Assembly: GCA_017391525.1 (NCBI GenBank)
Contig: JAFOYE010000009.1
Coordinates: 1 to 64,000, forward strand
Length of the DNA: 64,000 nt
Direction: 5' to 3'
DNA from: Paludibacteraceae bacterium
GTDB taxonomy: Bacteria > Bacteroidota > Bacteroidia > Bacteroidales > Paludibacteraceae
The notes beneath the pieces were generated by a model, which was not told the origin of the DNA, searched no databases, and was given only the letters and a program-made list of their open reading frames with translations. Positions 1 through 7,616 of this stretch are shown here, one piece after another (the first letter of the stretch is position 1; every line of letters starts with the position of its first letter). Position numbers and translations under genes: made by a program.

Positions 1-1
1 A

Positions 2-103
2 AACCTCTTCCATATCGTCAGCAAAGGCTTTCATTACAGGAATTGTACGAAGAGCGCGCATAATACCGCCGATGCCCATAGTGTCAGCAATTGTCTGACT
101 GGG
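2..103 (-). CDS. Fragment of a GH4-family glycosidase (alpha-galactosidase / 6-phospho-glycosidase type)
   Basis: Read on the minus strand these bases give 34 open codons containing the stretch ADTMGIGGIMRALRTIPV, followed by DDMEEV. This resembles the conserved GH4 (NAD- and metal-dependent glycosidase) segment in which a D-T-x-G-x-G-G-I-x-R-A-L-R-T-I-P-V block precedes a D-M-E-E-L block. No start or stop is present and the frame stops making sense at about base 101-104, where glycogen phosphorylase coding begins on the other strand. Family assignment rests on memory of the motif over a very short stretch. The fragment is probably the product of a misjoined contig end rather than a gene remnant in the genome. 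Confidence 0.5.
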
Positions 104-104
104 C

Positions 105-1811
105 TTGCAACGTATGCTCGACCTCGTTGAGAAAGAGGGTCTCAACTTCCAACAAGCATTGGAGGTAGTTCGCGCAAGCGGCCTTTACACTTGCCACACT
201 CCAGTACCTGCTGGTCACGACTACTTCGAGGAGGGATTGTTCTACAAGTATATGAACATGTTCCCAGCACGTTTGGGCATCGAGTGGGCTGACCTCATCG
301 GTATGGGTCGTCAAAACCCAGCTGACAACACCGAGAAATTCTCAATGTCTGTCTTCGCACTCAATACTTGCCAAGAGGCTAACGGTGTGAGCTGGTTGCA
401 CGGCGAAGTGAGCAAGAAGATGTTCGCTCCTGTATGGCCTGGTTACTTCGAGGAGGAGTTGCACGTGGATTATGTGACCAATGGTGTACACATGCCTACA
501 TGGGCTGCTAGCGAGTGGAAAGCTATCTACAAAGAGATCTTCCCAAAAGAGTGGATCAAAGATCAATCTAACCTCGCAATGTGGGCTCCATACAACGATA
601 TGCCAGAGGAGAAAATCTGGGCTACTCGTATGAGCTTGAAGAAAAAACTCATCGATTACTTGAAGGAGCAATTCCGTGACAACTGGATGAAATCTCAAGG
701 TGATCCTGCTCGTATCGTTCGCGCATTGAATGAGATGAACGCTGATAACCTCATCATCGGTTTCGGTCGTCGCTTCGCAACATACAAACGTGCTCACTTG
801 CTCTTCACCGACTTGGAGCGTCTTGACAAACTTGTTAACAACCCTAACCGTCCTGTACAATTCCTCTTCACCGGTAAGGCTCACCCTGCTGATGGTGGTG
901 GTCAAGGACTCATCAAGCGTATCATCGAGATCAGCCGTATGCCACAATTCTTGGGTAAGATTATCTTCCTTGAGAACTACGACATGCGCCTCGCTAAGCG
1001 TTTGATCTCAGGTGTGGATATCTGGTTGAACACTCCTACTCGTCCTCTCGAGGCATCTGGTACATCTGGTGAGAAGGCACAAATGAACGGTGTATTGAAC
1101 TTCTCTGTCCTCGATGGTTGGTGGAAAGAGGGTTACGTAGAGGGTGCTGGTTGGGCATTGACCGACAAGCGCACCTATGAGAACCAAGCTCACCAAGATC
1201 AATTGGATGCGGCTACTATCTACCAAATGCTTGAGAACGAGATCATTCCTATGTACTACGCTAAGAACAGCAAGGGTTACTCTCCAGCATGGATTCAAAC
1301 TATCAAGAACTCTGTAACCAAGATCACCCCACGCTTCACTACCAAGCGTATGATGGATGACTACTTTGAGAAGTTCTATAATAAACTCGCTAAGCGTCAC
1401 GCTCTGCTCGGTGCAGACAACTACAAAATCGCTAAGGATATCGTAGCTTGGAAGCAAAATATGGTAGCTCACTGGGATGAGATCGAGGTAGTAAGCTCTA
1501 TCTTTGAGCCAACCGAGTTGCCTGCTAACGTAGGTGGTAAGTGCAAGGTGGCAGTAGAGTTGGATACCAAGGGTCTTAACGACAAGGGTATCGGTGTAGA
1601 GCTCGTAGCTATCCGCACTTCTACTCACAACCACGACAAACTTTATGAGGTTAAACAACTCAACCTTGTGAAGGCAGAGGGAAGTCATTTGTTCTTTGAG
1701 GTAGACTATCGTTTGGACTACGCTGGCGGTATGAAGTTCGGCTTGCGTATGTATCCTAAGAACGACTTGTTGCCACACCGTATGGACTTCTGCTACGTTC
1801 GTTGGATTTAA
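105..1811 (+). CDS. glgP: Alpha-glucan (glycogen) phosphorylase, 5'-truncated
   Basis: GT35 phosphorylase that releases glucose-1-phosphate from glycogen or maltodextrin in the cytoplasm, using pyridoxal phosphate. The visible 568 codons are the C-terminal two thirds of the long (about 850 residue) bacterial form that carries an N-terminal DUF3417. Supporting motifs are HTPVPAGHDYF near the left edge, DYVTNGVHMPTW, GFGRRFATYKRA, and EASGTSGEKAQMNG around residue 324, whose Lys is the expected PLP-binding residue. There is no genuine start: the family sequence should continue upstream of the G-L-Q-R-M motif, but an in-frame TGA lies at 96-98 and the upstream bases belong to a different gene on the other strand. 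A rho-independent terminator follows. The glycogen synthase of the pathway is at 42.4-43.9 kb. Confidence 0.93.
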   Translation: MQRMLDLVEKEGLNFQQALEVVRASGLYTCHTPVPAGHDYFEEGLFYKYMNMFPARLGIEWADLIGMGRQNPADNTEKFSMSVFALNTCQEANGVSWLHGEVSKKMFAPVWPGYFEEELHVDYVTNGVHMPTWAASEWKAIYKEIFPKEWIKDQSNLAMWAPYNDMPEEKIWATRMSLKKKLIDYLKEQFRDNWMKSQGDPARIVRALNEMNADNLIIGFGRRFATYKRAHLLFTDLERLDKLVNNPNRPVQFLFTGKAHPADGGGQGLIKRIIEISRMPQFLGKIIFLENYDMRLAKRLISGVDIWLNTPTRPLEASGTSGEKAQMNGVLNFSVLDGWWKEGYVEGAGWALTDKRTYENQAHQDQLDAATIYQMLENEIIPMYYAKNSKGYSPAWIQTIKNSVTKITPRFTTKRMMDDYFEKFYNKLAKRHALLGADNYKIAKDIVAWKQNMVAHWDEIEVVSSIFEPTELPANVGGKCKVAVELDTKGLNDKGIGVELVAIRTSTHNHDKLYEVKQLNLVKAEGSHLFFEVDYRLDYAGGMKFGLRMYPKNDLLPHRMDFCYVRWI

Positions 1812-1814
1812 TTT

Positions 1815-1882
1815 TCGCCTATAGCGAAGCGTCCTATAGCCCATAGGGCGTCCCATAGCCGCTTCGCGGCGTCCTATATCCT
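1815..1882. repeat. Linker-hairpin array, GTCCTATA word type
   Basis: Directly after the glgP stop the word GTCCTATA/GTCCCATA recurs four times, separated by three small GC stems (AGCGAAGCG; GCCCATAGGGC; GCCGCTTCGCGGC). This is the same word-plus-hairpin architecture seen at many other intergenic sites in the window, here with its own word. Confidence 0.7.
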
Positions 1883-1886
1883 AACA

Positions 1887-1918
1887 AAACGACTGCTCAA
1901 TATTGGGTAGTCGTTTTT
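1887..1918 (+). terminator. Rho-independent terminator after glgP
   Basis: An 11-base arm AACGACTGCTC pairs with GGGTAGTCGTT (one G-T pair) over a short loop and is followed by a run of T. It lies about 75 bases past the glgP stop. Confidence 0.75.
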
Positions 1919-1925
1919 GGTAGAT

Positions 1926-1995
1926 TGCTAGTGCCGCTAGTTATATTAGGATAACTAGTGCTCCTAGTGCGGCTAGTCTAACTAGATTACTAGCG
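1926..1995. repeat. CTAGT-rich short repeat cluster
   Basis: About 70 bases hold seven or eight occurrences of the tetramer CTAG in words such as GCTAGTGCCGCTAG and AACTAGTGCTCCTAG. A second cluster of the same type lies in the gyrB leader at 28945-29033. No gene is visible here. Confidence 0.65.
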
Positions 1996-2200
1996 GGGGA
2001 TTCGAGGACACCGACCTCGCTGCGCTCAGCCACCTCGAACGCCCTGTCTTGCCAGAAGCATCCTGGGCAAGCCAAAATGAAGAAGTTGCAGAGCAACTCT
2101 CTTTTTTGTATCTATGCACATTTCCATTCAACAAGTTGATGTCCATGTGCCTATATACAAAAAACGAGCCCTATCGGACTCGTTCTTCATTTTGGCTTGC
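1995..2200 (-). repeat. Structured element downstream of tRNA-Ser(UGA), copy A
   Basis: On the minus strand, starting at the tRNA discriminator base (2200), the trailer 2184-2200 is perfectly complementary to 2067-2083 (17 bp, 18 with the next pair). Between the arms lie a terminator hairpin (2159-2184) and a hairpin AGAGTTGC/GCAACTCT. Immediately beyond the inner arm is a module of about 70 bases (2066 down to 1995) that begins CAGGATGC and contains TTCGAGGTGG, AGCGCAGCGAGGTCGGTG and CCTCGAATCCCC. The same module, in the same order and the same distance class, follows the tRNA-Ser(GGA) gene at 8676-8818. Confidence 0.7.
2159..2184 (-). terminator. Terminator of the tRNA-Ser(UGA) transcript
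   Basis: On the minus strand the stem ACGAG(T)CC / GGGCTCGT is followed by six T residues, 16-40 bases downstream of the tRNA. It lies inside the larger paired element, so transcription may or may not continue into the 3' module. Confidence 0.7.
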
Positions 2201-2284
2201 GGAGAGAGAGGGATTCGAACCCCCGGAGCCTCTCAGCTCAACGGTTTTCAAGACCGCCGCAATCGACCACTCTGCCATCTCTCC
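2200..2284 (-). tRNA. tRNA-Ser, anticodon UGA
   Basis: Minus-strand cloverleaf: acceptor GGAGAGA/TCTCTCC, anticodon stem CGGT(C)/(A)ACCG around loop CTTGAAA (anticodon TGA), long class II variable arm, T-arm with GGTTCGAATCC, discriminator G, and no encoded CCA. The length of 85 and the long variable arm fit serine. Confidence 0.95.
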
Positions 2285-2298
2285 TTCGAAATCGGCTG

Positions 2299-2330
2299 CA
2301 AAAGTACTGCTTTTTTTTGAATTGTGCAAA
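2299..2330 (-). promoter_or_regulatory. Bacteroidetes-type promoter of tRNA-Ser(UGA)
   Basis: On the minus strand: -33 box TTTG (2327-2330), 20-base spacer, -7 box TACTTTTG (2299-2306). It lies 15 bases upstream of the tRNA 5' end and is divergent from the panD promoter. Confidence 0.7.
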
Positions 2331-2345
2331 TAATTTTGAAGTTTT

Positions 2346-2377
2346 TTTGCGTATGTGGAATTTTTATAGTAATTTTG
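2346..2377 (+). promoter_or_regulatory. Promoter of panD-tgt
   Basis: TTTG at 2346-2349, a 20-base spacer and TAATTTTG at 2370-2377, about 28 bases upstream of the panD ATG. This is the Bacteroidetes primary sigma consensus. Confidence 0.75.
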
Positions 2378-2404
2378 CAGCGAAAAAATTGCATTTATAC
2401 TGAA

Positions 2405-2749
2405 ATGTTATTACAAATACTGAAATCTAAAATACATCGCGTCACGGTAACGGAGGCCAATCTAGATTATATTGGTAGTATCACCATTGATGAAGACCTT
2501 ATGAATGCAGCTAACATTTATGCAGGCGAAAAGGTCCAAATTGTAGATAATACGAATGGTGCTCGTATCGAAACATACGTTATTCCAGGTAAGCGAGGAA
2601 GCGGTTGTATCTGTATTAATGGCGCTGCGGCACATCTAGTGCATGTAGGTGATACTGTTATCATTATGGCGTATGCCTTGATGACAGAAGATGAAGTAAA
2701 GGATTTCAAACCTTCTATTGTATTCCCAGAAAATAATCACATTGCTTAA
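2405..2749 (+). CDS. panD: Aspartate 1-decarboxylase (pyruvoyl proenzyme)
   Basis: Decarboxylates L-aspartate to beta-alanine for pantothenate and CoA synthesis. The 114-residue product has the usual family length. The self-cleavage site Gly24-Ser25 (context DYIGSITID) is at the canonical position, which fixes the start at the ATG at 2405; the open frame extends further upstream but would run through the promoter. [12 protein letters not shown] and [17 protein letters not shown] are typical family segments. The stop overlaps the tgt start (TAATG), so the two genes are translationally coupled. Confidence 0.96.
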   Translation: MLLQILKSKIHRVTVTEANLDYIGSITIDEDLMNAANIYAGEKVQIVDNTNGARIETYVIPGKRGSGCICINGAAAHLVHVGDTVIIMAYALMTEDEVKDFKPSIVFPENNHIA

Positions 2750-3882
2750 TGGCATTCTTTGACCTTATACATACAGACACGTGCACGTGCGCACGCGCGG
2801 GCGTAGTGCATACTGATCACGGAGATATACAAACGCCTATTTTTATGCCTGTTGGTACAGTGGGTACTGTCAAAGGTGTACAGCGTTGTCATTTGGAGGA
2901 TGATATCAATGCGCAAATCATCTTAGGTAATACATATCACCTATATTTACGTCCAGGTACTGAGATTTTACATCAAGCTGGAGGTTTGCATCGTTTTGAG
3001 GGATGGAAGCGTCCTATTTTGACTGATTCAGGTGGTTTTCAGGTGTTTTCTCTTACTGATATTCGCAAAATGACAGAAGAGGGAGTGCAATTCTCGTCTC
3101 ATATAGATGGACGTAAACTAATGTTTACTCCTGAGAACGTGATGGATATACAGCGTGAGATAGGTGCAGATATTATGATGGCTTTTGACGAGTGTTGTCC
3201 AGGTACTGCTGATTATCAGTATGCTAAAAAATCTATGGAACGTACACATCGTTGGTTGGATCGTTGTATTGAGCGCTTTGATTCTACTCCAGACGTGTAT
3301 GATTATAAGCAACATCTCTTTCCAATCGTACAAGGTTGTGTATATCCAGACCTTCGTCAAGAAGCGGCTAAACGTTTGCGTGATTTGGACCGTGACGGAT
3401 ATGCTATTGGCGGACTAGCTGTAGGCGAACCTGCTGAAGATATGTATGCTATGATTGAGGTGGTGAATGATATTCTACCACAAAACAAACCTCGTTATCT
3501 CATGGGTGTAGGTACACCATGGAACATATTGGAAGCTATTGAACGTGGAGTGGATATGTTTGACTGCGTAATGCCTACTCGTAATGGACGTAATGGTATG
3601 ATCTTTACACAAAATGGTGTAATGAATCTGCGTAATAAGAAGTGGGAAAACGATTTTACAGAATTGGATCCTTGTGGTACTAGTTTTGTGGATCATCACT
3701 ATACACGTGCATATGTTAGACACCTTATCCATGCACAAGAGATGTTAGGCCTTGAGATACTTAGTATCCATAATCTTGCATTTTATCTTTGGTTGGTAGG
3801 TGAAGCACGTAAGCACATCCTAGCAGGTGACTTCAAGTCCTGGAAGGACGAGATTATGCCTCGACTCATGCAGCGCATGTAA
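2749..3882 (+). CDS. tgt: tRNA-guanine(34) transglycosylase
   Basis: Exchanges guanine for preQ1 at the wobble position of GUN-anticodon tRNAs, the step before QueA (encoded at 6241-7590). Family motifs: TPIFMPVGTVGTVK near the N-terminus, LTDSGGFQVFSL, MAFDECCPG, GGLAVGEP, and MPTRNGRNGM. The C-terminal zinc region differs from the textbook enzyme: where CxCxxC is expected before TRAYVRHL, the sequence reads DPCGTSFVDHHY, with only one Cys. This may be a feature of the lineage rather than a defect, because the rest of the protein is intact at 377 residues. Confidence 0.95.
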   Translation: MAFFDLIHTDTCTCARAGVVHTDHGDIQTPIFMPVGTVGTVKGVQRCHLEDDINAQIILGNTYHLYLRPGTEILHQAGGLHRFEGWKRPILTDSGGFQVFSLTDIRKMTEEGVQFSSHIDGRKLMFTPENVMDIQREIGADIMMAFDECCPGTADYQYAKKSMERTHRWLDRCIERFDSTPDVYDYKQHLFPIVQGCVYPDLRQEAAKRLRDLDRDGYAIGGLAVGEPAEDMYAMIEVVNDILPQNKPRYLMGVGTPWNILEAIERGVDMFDCVMPTRNGRNGMIFTQNGVMNLRNKKWENDFTELDPCGTSFVDHHYTRAYVRHLIHAQEMLGLEILSIHNLAFYLWLVGEARKHILAGDFKSWKDEIMPRLMQRM

Positions 3883-3885
3883 TCC

Positions 3886-3970
3886 GCTAAGCGGTAGTTT
3901 AAAGAGTTTTAATCGTTTTATCGCTTCGCTGTTATAAACGTTTAAAACTTCTAAAACCCCTAAAACGTCA
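3886..3970. repeat. Linker-hairpin array between tgt and lptG
   Basis: Contains a CGCTAAGCG stem, then TTTAAAG/GTTTTAATCG words, ATCGCTTCGCTG, and a run of words (TTTAAAAC, TTCTAAAAC, CCCTAAAAC) with a 7-9 base period that ends at the next gene. Same architecture as the other arrays; no promoter of the TANNTTTG type is obvious. Confidence 0.6.
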
Positions 3971-3976
3971 AACTAT

Positions 3977-5050
3977 TTGAAACGACTTGACAGATATATT
4001 GTAGGCAAATTCTTAGGCACATTCTTTTTTTCGATTGTGCTGATTATGAGTATTGCTATTATATTTGATGTGACGGAAAAGGTTGATGAGTTCTTTGAGA
4101 ATCAGGCTCCTACCAAAGCGATTATCTTTGATTATTATCTAAATTTCGTTCCTTATTATATGAATATGTTCACGCCGTTGTTCATATTCATTTCTGTGAT
4201 TTTCTTTACTTCGAAACTAGCTGGCAATAGTGAGATTATTGCTATGATGGCTAGTGGTGTGAGTTATCATCGTTTAATGTGGCCATACCTGTTTTGTGCA
4301 ACATTGTTGTTTGGAATGTCTTTCGCTTTGACTGGATACATTATACCGCCGGCTTCAAAAGCAATGTTGACTTTTCAGGACCAGTATATCATGCGTTTCA
4401 CTAGAGATAATGCGCATAATGTGCAGATAGAAGTTGCACCAGGAACTATTTTGAATATAGAGAACTTCCATAAGCAAACCAATTCTGGTTATCGTGCATC
4501 CTTAGATTATTTTGATGGTAAGCGATTGGAGTGTCGAATAACAGCTGAGCGTGTGCAGTATGATTCTGCATATAATTGGCGTTTGTTCAATTATGTGCGT
4601 CGTGATTTTAATGATATGTATGAGACATTGGATCGTGGCACTACTCTTGATACGATTATACCTATAGTCCCCGAAGAATTGTTTTACACTGCAGAATATG
4701 CGAAGATGATGACTAATCCTGAGTTGGAAGCATATATAGAGAAGCAGCGTGAGCGTAAGGTAGGTAATTTGATGGCATTTGAGATAGAGTGGTGGAAGCG
4801 TTGGGCCAGTCCAATCGGAGCTTTTATTATGACGTTATTGGGAGTTACTTTGAGTTCGAAGAAATCAAGAGGAGGTATGGGTAAGAACCTCGGTATAGGT
4901 ATTACTCTTATAGCATTGTATATTCTGTTCTCTACGGTTTCGGATACATTTGCCGTGACGGGTATAATGTCTCCATTTATGAGTGTTTGGCTGCCGAACT
5001 TTGTATTCTTAGGATTAGGTGTAATCTTATATTTTCGAGTTAGTCGTTAG
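3977..5050 (+). CDS. LptF/LptG-family permease (YjgP/YjgQ), LPS export
   Basis: Inner-membrane permease of the LptB2FG transporter that extracts lipopolysaccharide for transport to the outer membrane. Of 357 residues, N-terminal hydrophobic segments (about 13-33, 55-75, 95-115) precede a soluble beta-jellyroll-like middle (about 130-265) and three C-terminal membrane segments (about 275-357), the family layout. The best start is the TTG at 3977, giving KRLDRYIVGKFLGTFFFS, a typical YjgP/Q N-terminus; no nearby ATG keeps that segment. Only one such permease is in the window, so LptF versus LptG cannot be settled. Confidence 0.85.
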   Translation: MKRLDRYIVGKFLGTFFFSIVLIMSIAIIFDVTEKVDEFFENQAPTKAIIFDYYLNFVPYYMNMFTPLFIFISVIFFTSKLAGNSEIIAMMASGVSYHRLMWPYLFCATLLFGMSFALTGYIIPPASKAMLTFQDQYIMRFTRDNAHNVQIEVAPGTILNIENFHKQTNSGYRASLDYFDGKRLECRITAERVQYDSAYNWRLFNYVRRDFNDMYETLDRGTTLDTIIPIVPEELFYTAEYAKMMTNPELEAYIEKQRERKVGNLMAFEIEWWKRWASPIGAFIMTLLGVTLSSKKSRGGMGKNLGIGITLIALYILFSTVSDTFAVTGIMSPFMSVWLPNFVFLGLGVILYFRVSR

Positions 5051-5071
5051 AGCGAAATAGGTTAATAAGTA

Positions 5072-6259
5072 ATGAAGAATAAGGAATTTCAAATGTTGGC
5101 AAAGACTTTCAAGGGCCTCGAACAGGTTCTTGCGAGTGAGTTAGTGCAATTAGGTGCAAATAATGTGCAGGTTGAACGTCGTGCTGTATCCTTTACAGGC
5201 GACATGCGTATGCTCTATACTGCTAATATGTGTTTGCGTACTGCTTCTAGAGTCTTAGTTCCAATAGCATCTTTCAAAGCCAAAAAAGCGGATGATATTT
5301 ATGAGCAAGTGAAGGCTTTGGATTGGACTCAATATATGACGGTGAAGACTACATTCCAGATTGATGCTACAGTCTATTCTGATTATTTTCGTCATTCTCA
5401 ATTTGTTACTTATCGCGTTAAGGATGCAATAGTAGATTATTGGATGGAGCATGGGGGTGTCCGACCAAGTGTGAAATTGGAGGGGGCAGATTTGTATCTT
5501 AATGTTCATATTTCGGGTGACCGTGTAACTCTTTCGTTGGATAGTTCAGGTGAGAGTCTTCATAAACGTGGTTATCGTGTCGCTAATACTCAAGCTCCTA
5601 TTAATGAGGCTTTGGCTGCTGGTATGTTGTTGCTTGCGGGATGGAATGGGCAAAGTGATTTCTATGATCCTATGTGTGGTTCTGGAACATTGCTTATTGA
5701 GGCGGCTTTGATAGCTCGCAATATCGCACCAGGAGTCTATCGACAAGGTTTTGCCTTTGAGAAATGGGCTAATTTTGATGCGGATTTGTGGGAAGAAGTC
5801 TATAACGATGATAGTCGTGAGCGTGATTTTAAGCATAAGATCTATGGTTCAGATGCCGGATTCTATGCGGCGCAAGCTGCCCAAAAGAATATTCAATCAG
5901 CAGGTTTGCAACGTGACATCGAAGTGCGACAAGTTCGTGTACAGGAGTTGAAAGCAGAAGATGGTAAACTCGGTGGTTGTAATGTAGATGGCGCTTTGGT
6001 GATGATCAATCCACCATATGGTGAACGTCTCTCTCAAGATAAAGATGTGTTGCGTCTCTACCAAGATATGGGTACAGCTCTCAAGCATCAGTTTAGTGGT
6101 GCAACGGCTTGGGTTATTTCTAGCAATGAGGATGCTTTGAAGTGTATAGGATTGCGTCCTGCTAAGAAAATACATTTAGTGAATGGTGACTTGGAGTGCT
6201 TGTTTAATAAGTACGAATTGTTCAAAGGCGATAGAAAGACATGGAAGAAATCCTTATAG
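5072..6259 (+). CDS. rlmL: THUMP-domain RNA methyltransferase, RlmL-like (23S rRNA m2G2445)
   Basis: S-adenosylmethionine-dependent RNA guanine-N2 methyltransferase. The N-terminal part (to about residue 155) is a THUMP/ferredoxin-like RNA-binding region (ALDWTQYMTVKTTFQIDATV). The catalytic part has the SAM-binding block YDPMCGSGTLLIEAA at about residue 198 and the active motif MINPPYGERL at about 312. At 395 residues it matches the RlmL half of the fused E. coli RlmKL and lacks the second (RlmK) domain. Its end overlaps the queA start by 19 bases, so translation is probably coupled. Confidence 0.85.
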   Translation: MKNKEFQMLAKTFKGLEQVLASELVQLGANNVQVERRAVSFTGDMRMLYTANMCLRTASRVLVPIASFKAKKADDIYEQVKALDWTQYMTVKTTFQIDATVYSDYFRHSQFVTYRVKDAIVDYWMEHGGVRPSVKLEGADLYLNVHISGDRVTLSLDSSGESLHKRGYRVANTQAPINEALAAGMLLLAGWNGQSDFYDPMCGSGTLLIEAALIARNIAPGVYRQGFAFEKWANFDADLWEEVYNDDSRERDFKHKIYGSDAGFYAAQAAQKNIQSAGLQRDIEVRQVRVQELKAEDGKLGGCNVDGALVMINPPYGERLSQDKDVLRLYQDMGTALKHQFSGATAWVISSNEDALKCIGLRPAKKIHLVNGDLECLFNKYELFKGDRKTWKKSL

Positions 6260-7590
6260 AAGAATATAATTATCCTCTTCCAGATGAACGTATAGCTAAG
6301 TATCCGTTGGCGAAGCGCGATACGAGTAAGCTCCTTGTTTATCGTGATGGACAAGTATCGGAAGATGTGTTTCATCATATAGGTGAGTACTTGTCTTCTG
6401 ATTCGTTATTGATATACAACAATACCCGTGTTATTCAAGCGCGGTTGGAGTTTTATAAACAGCAAGAAGATGGTTTACAAGGTGCTCGCATTGAGATTTT
6501 TTGTCTTGAACCGCTTCAACCCAACGACCATCAATTAGCATTGAGTAGCGTAGCGGGTTGTACATGGAAATGTATGATTGGCAATGCTAAAAAGTGGAAA
6601 GTAGGTCCATTGACACTTGAGACTACCTTGCCTTCAGGTCAAGTAGTTACACTCTATGCAGAGAAAGGTCAACAAACGGGTAATACTTTTGCTGTGCATT
6701 TTTCATGGACTTCCATCTACAGCGCTAGCGATCTACAGGGCTCTGCCCGATCTACAGATGTAGTCGATCTAAATATTTCGTTTGCTGAAATATTAGACTC
6801 CGTTGGCGAATTGCCTATTCCCCCATATTTGAATCGAAAGACAGAAGATAGTGACAAGACGACTTATCAAACTGTCTATTCGCGTATCAAAGGATCTGTG
6901 GCAGCACCTACAGCAGGTTTGCATTTTACGGATGAAGTATTAGATGGTTTGCGTGCAAAAGGTGTACAAACAGCAGAGGTGACATTGCATGTGGGTGCAG
7001 GCACTTTTCAACCTGTGAAAGTGGCTAATGCTAATGAGCACACGATGCATACGGAGGTAATAGCGGTGACAAGAGATACTATTGTTGCGCTGCGTGACCA
7101 CGTAGGGGATATAGTGGCCGTAGGCACAACTAGTATGCGTACATTGGAGAGTCTGTATTTTTTAGGTTCAGAAGTTCAGAAGTTTAGGAGTTTAGGAGTT
7201 CTTATCTCGCCTGAAGGCTCGAACGATTATTCGCAGGCGAATGTTCCGGTGCAACTATCCGTAGCGCAATTTGCGCCTTACACACAAGAGTATACTTTGA
7301 GTACGCGTGATGCATTGCAAGCTATTGTGGAATATTTGGACAGCACAGGGCAAGATGTATTACATGCGGAAACGCAGATTATGATTAAACCAGGGTATCA
7401 ATTCCGTGTGGTGGATAAATTGATAACTAACTTCCATCAACCCAAATCAACTTTGCTGTTGTTGGTAAGTGCTTTTGTGGGAGGAGATTGGCATACGATA
7501 TATGACTATGCTTTGTCGCATGATTTTCGTTTCCTAAGCTACGGCGATAGCAGCATACTCACGCGAAGCCACTCTGCCTTTCAACATTAA
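6241..7590 (+). CDS. queA: tRNA preQ1(34) S-adenosylmethionine ribosyltransferase-isomerase
   Basis: Transfers and isomerises the ribose of SAM onto preQ1-tRNA, giving epoxyqueuosine, downstream of Tgt. Motifs: YPLPDERIAKYPL near the start, LLIYNNTRVIQARL, GSVAAPTAGLHFT, VTLHVGAGTFQPV, LITNFHQPKSTLLLLVSAF. The 449 residues exceed the usual 340-360. Part of the excess is two low-complexity inserts: about residues 159-178 (bases 6716-6775, GATCTAC words around a GGGCTCTGCCC stem) and 308-323 (7164-7210, GTTCAGA/GTTTAGG words). Both are in frame and lie between conserved blocks, so the enzyme should still fold. Confidence 0.94.
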   Translation: MEEILIEEYNYPLPDERIAKYPLAKRDTSKLLVYRDGQVSEDVFHHIGEYLSSDSLLIYNNTRVIQARLEFYKQQEDGLQGARIEIFCLEPLQPNDHQLALSSVAGCTWKCMIGNAKKWKVGPLTLETTLPSGQVVTLYAEKGQQTGNTFAVHFSWTSIYSASDLQGSARSTDVVDLNISFAEILDSVGELPIPPYLNRKTEDSDKTTYQTVYSRIKGSVAAPTAGLHFTDEVLDGLRAKGVQTAEVTLHVGAGTFQPVKVANANEHTMHTEVIAVTRDTIVALRDHVGDIVAVGTTSMRTLESLYFLGSEVQKFRSLGVLISPEGSNDYSQANVPVQLSVAQFAPYTQEYTLSTRDALQAIVEYLDSTGQDVLHAETQIMIKPGYQFRVVDKLITNFHQPKSTLLLLVSAFVGGDWHTIYDYALSHDFRFLSYGDSSILTRSHSAFQH

Positions 7591-7616
7591 ACATTCAACT
7601 TTCAACTTTCAACTAA
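7577..7616. repeat. Heptamer array TTTCAAC
   Basis: CTTTCAACATTAAACATTC, then ACTTTCA units, carry the queA stop and run to the tatD ATG. The complement is GTTGAAA/GTTGAAT/GTTTAAT, the same words as on the plus strand at 32721 and 40222. Confidence 0.7.

Noticed and set aside
1008..1856. 282-codon minus-strand frame opposite glgP
   Set aside because: Mirror frame caused by codon bias of the phosphorylase gene; no recognisable protein features.
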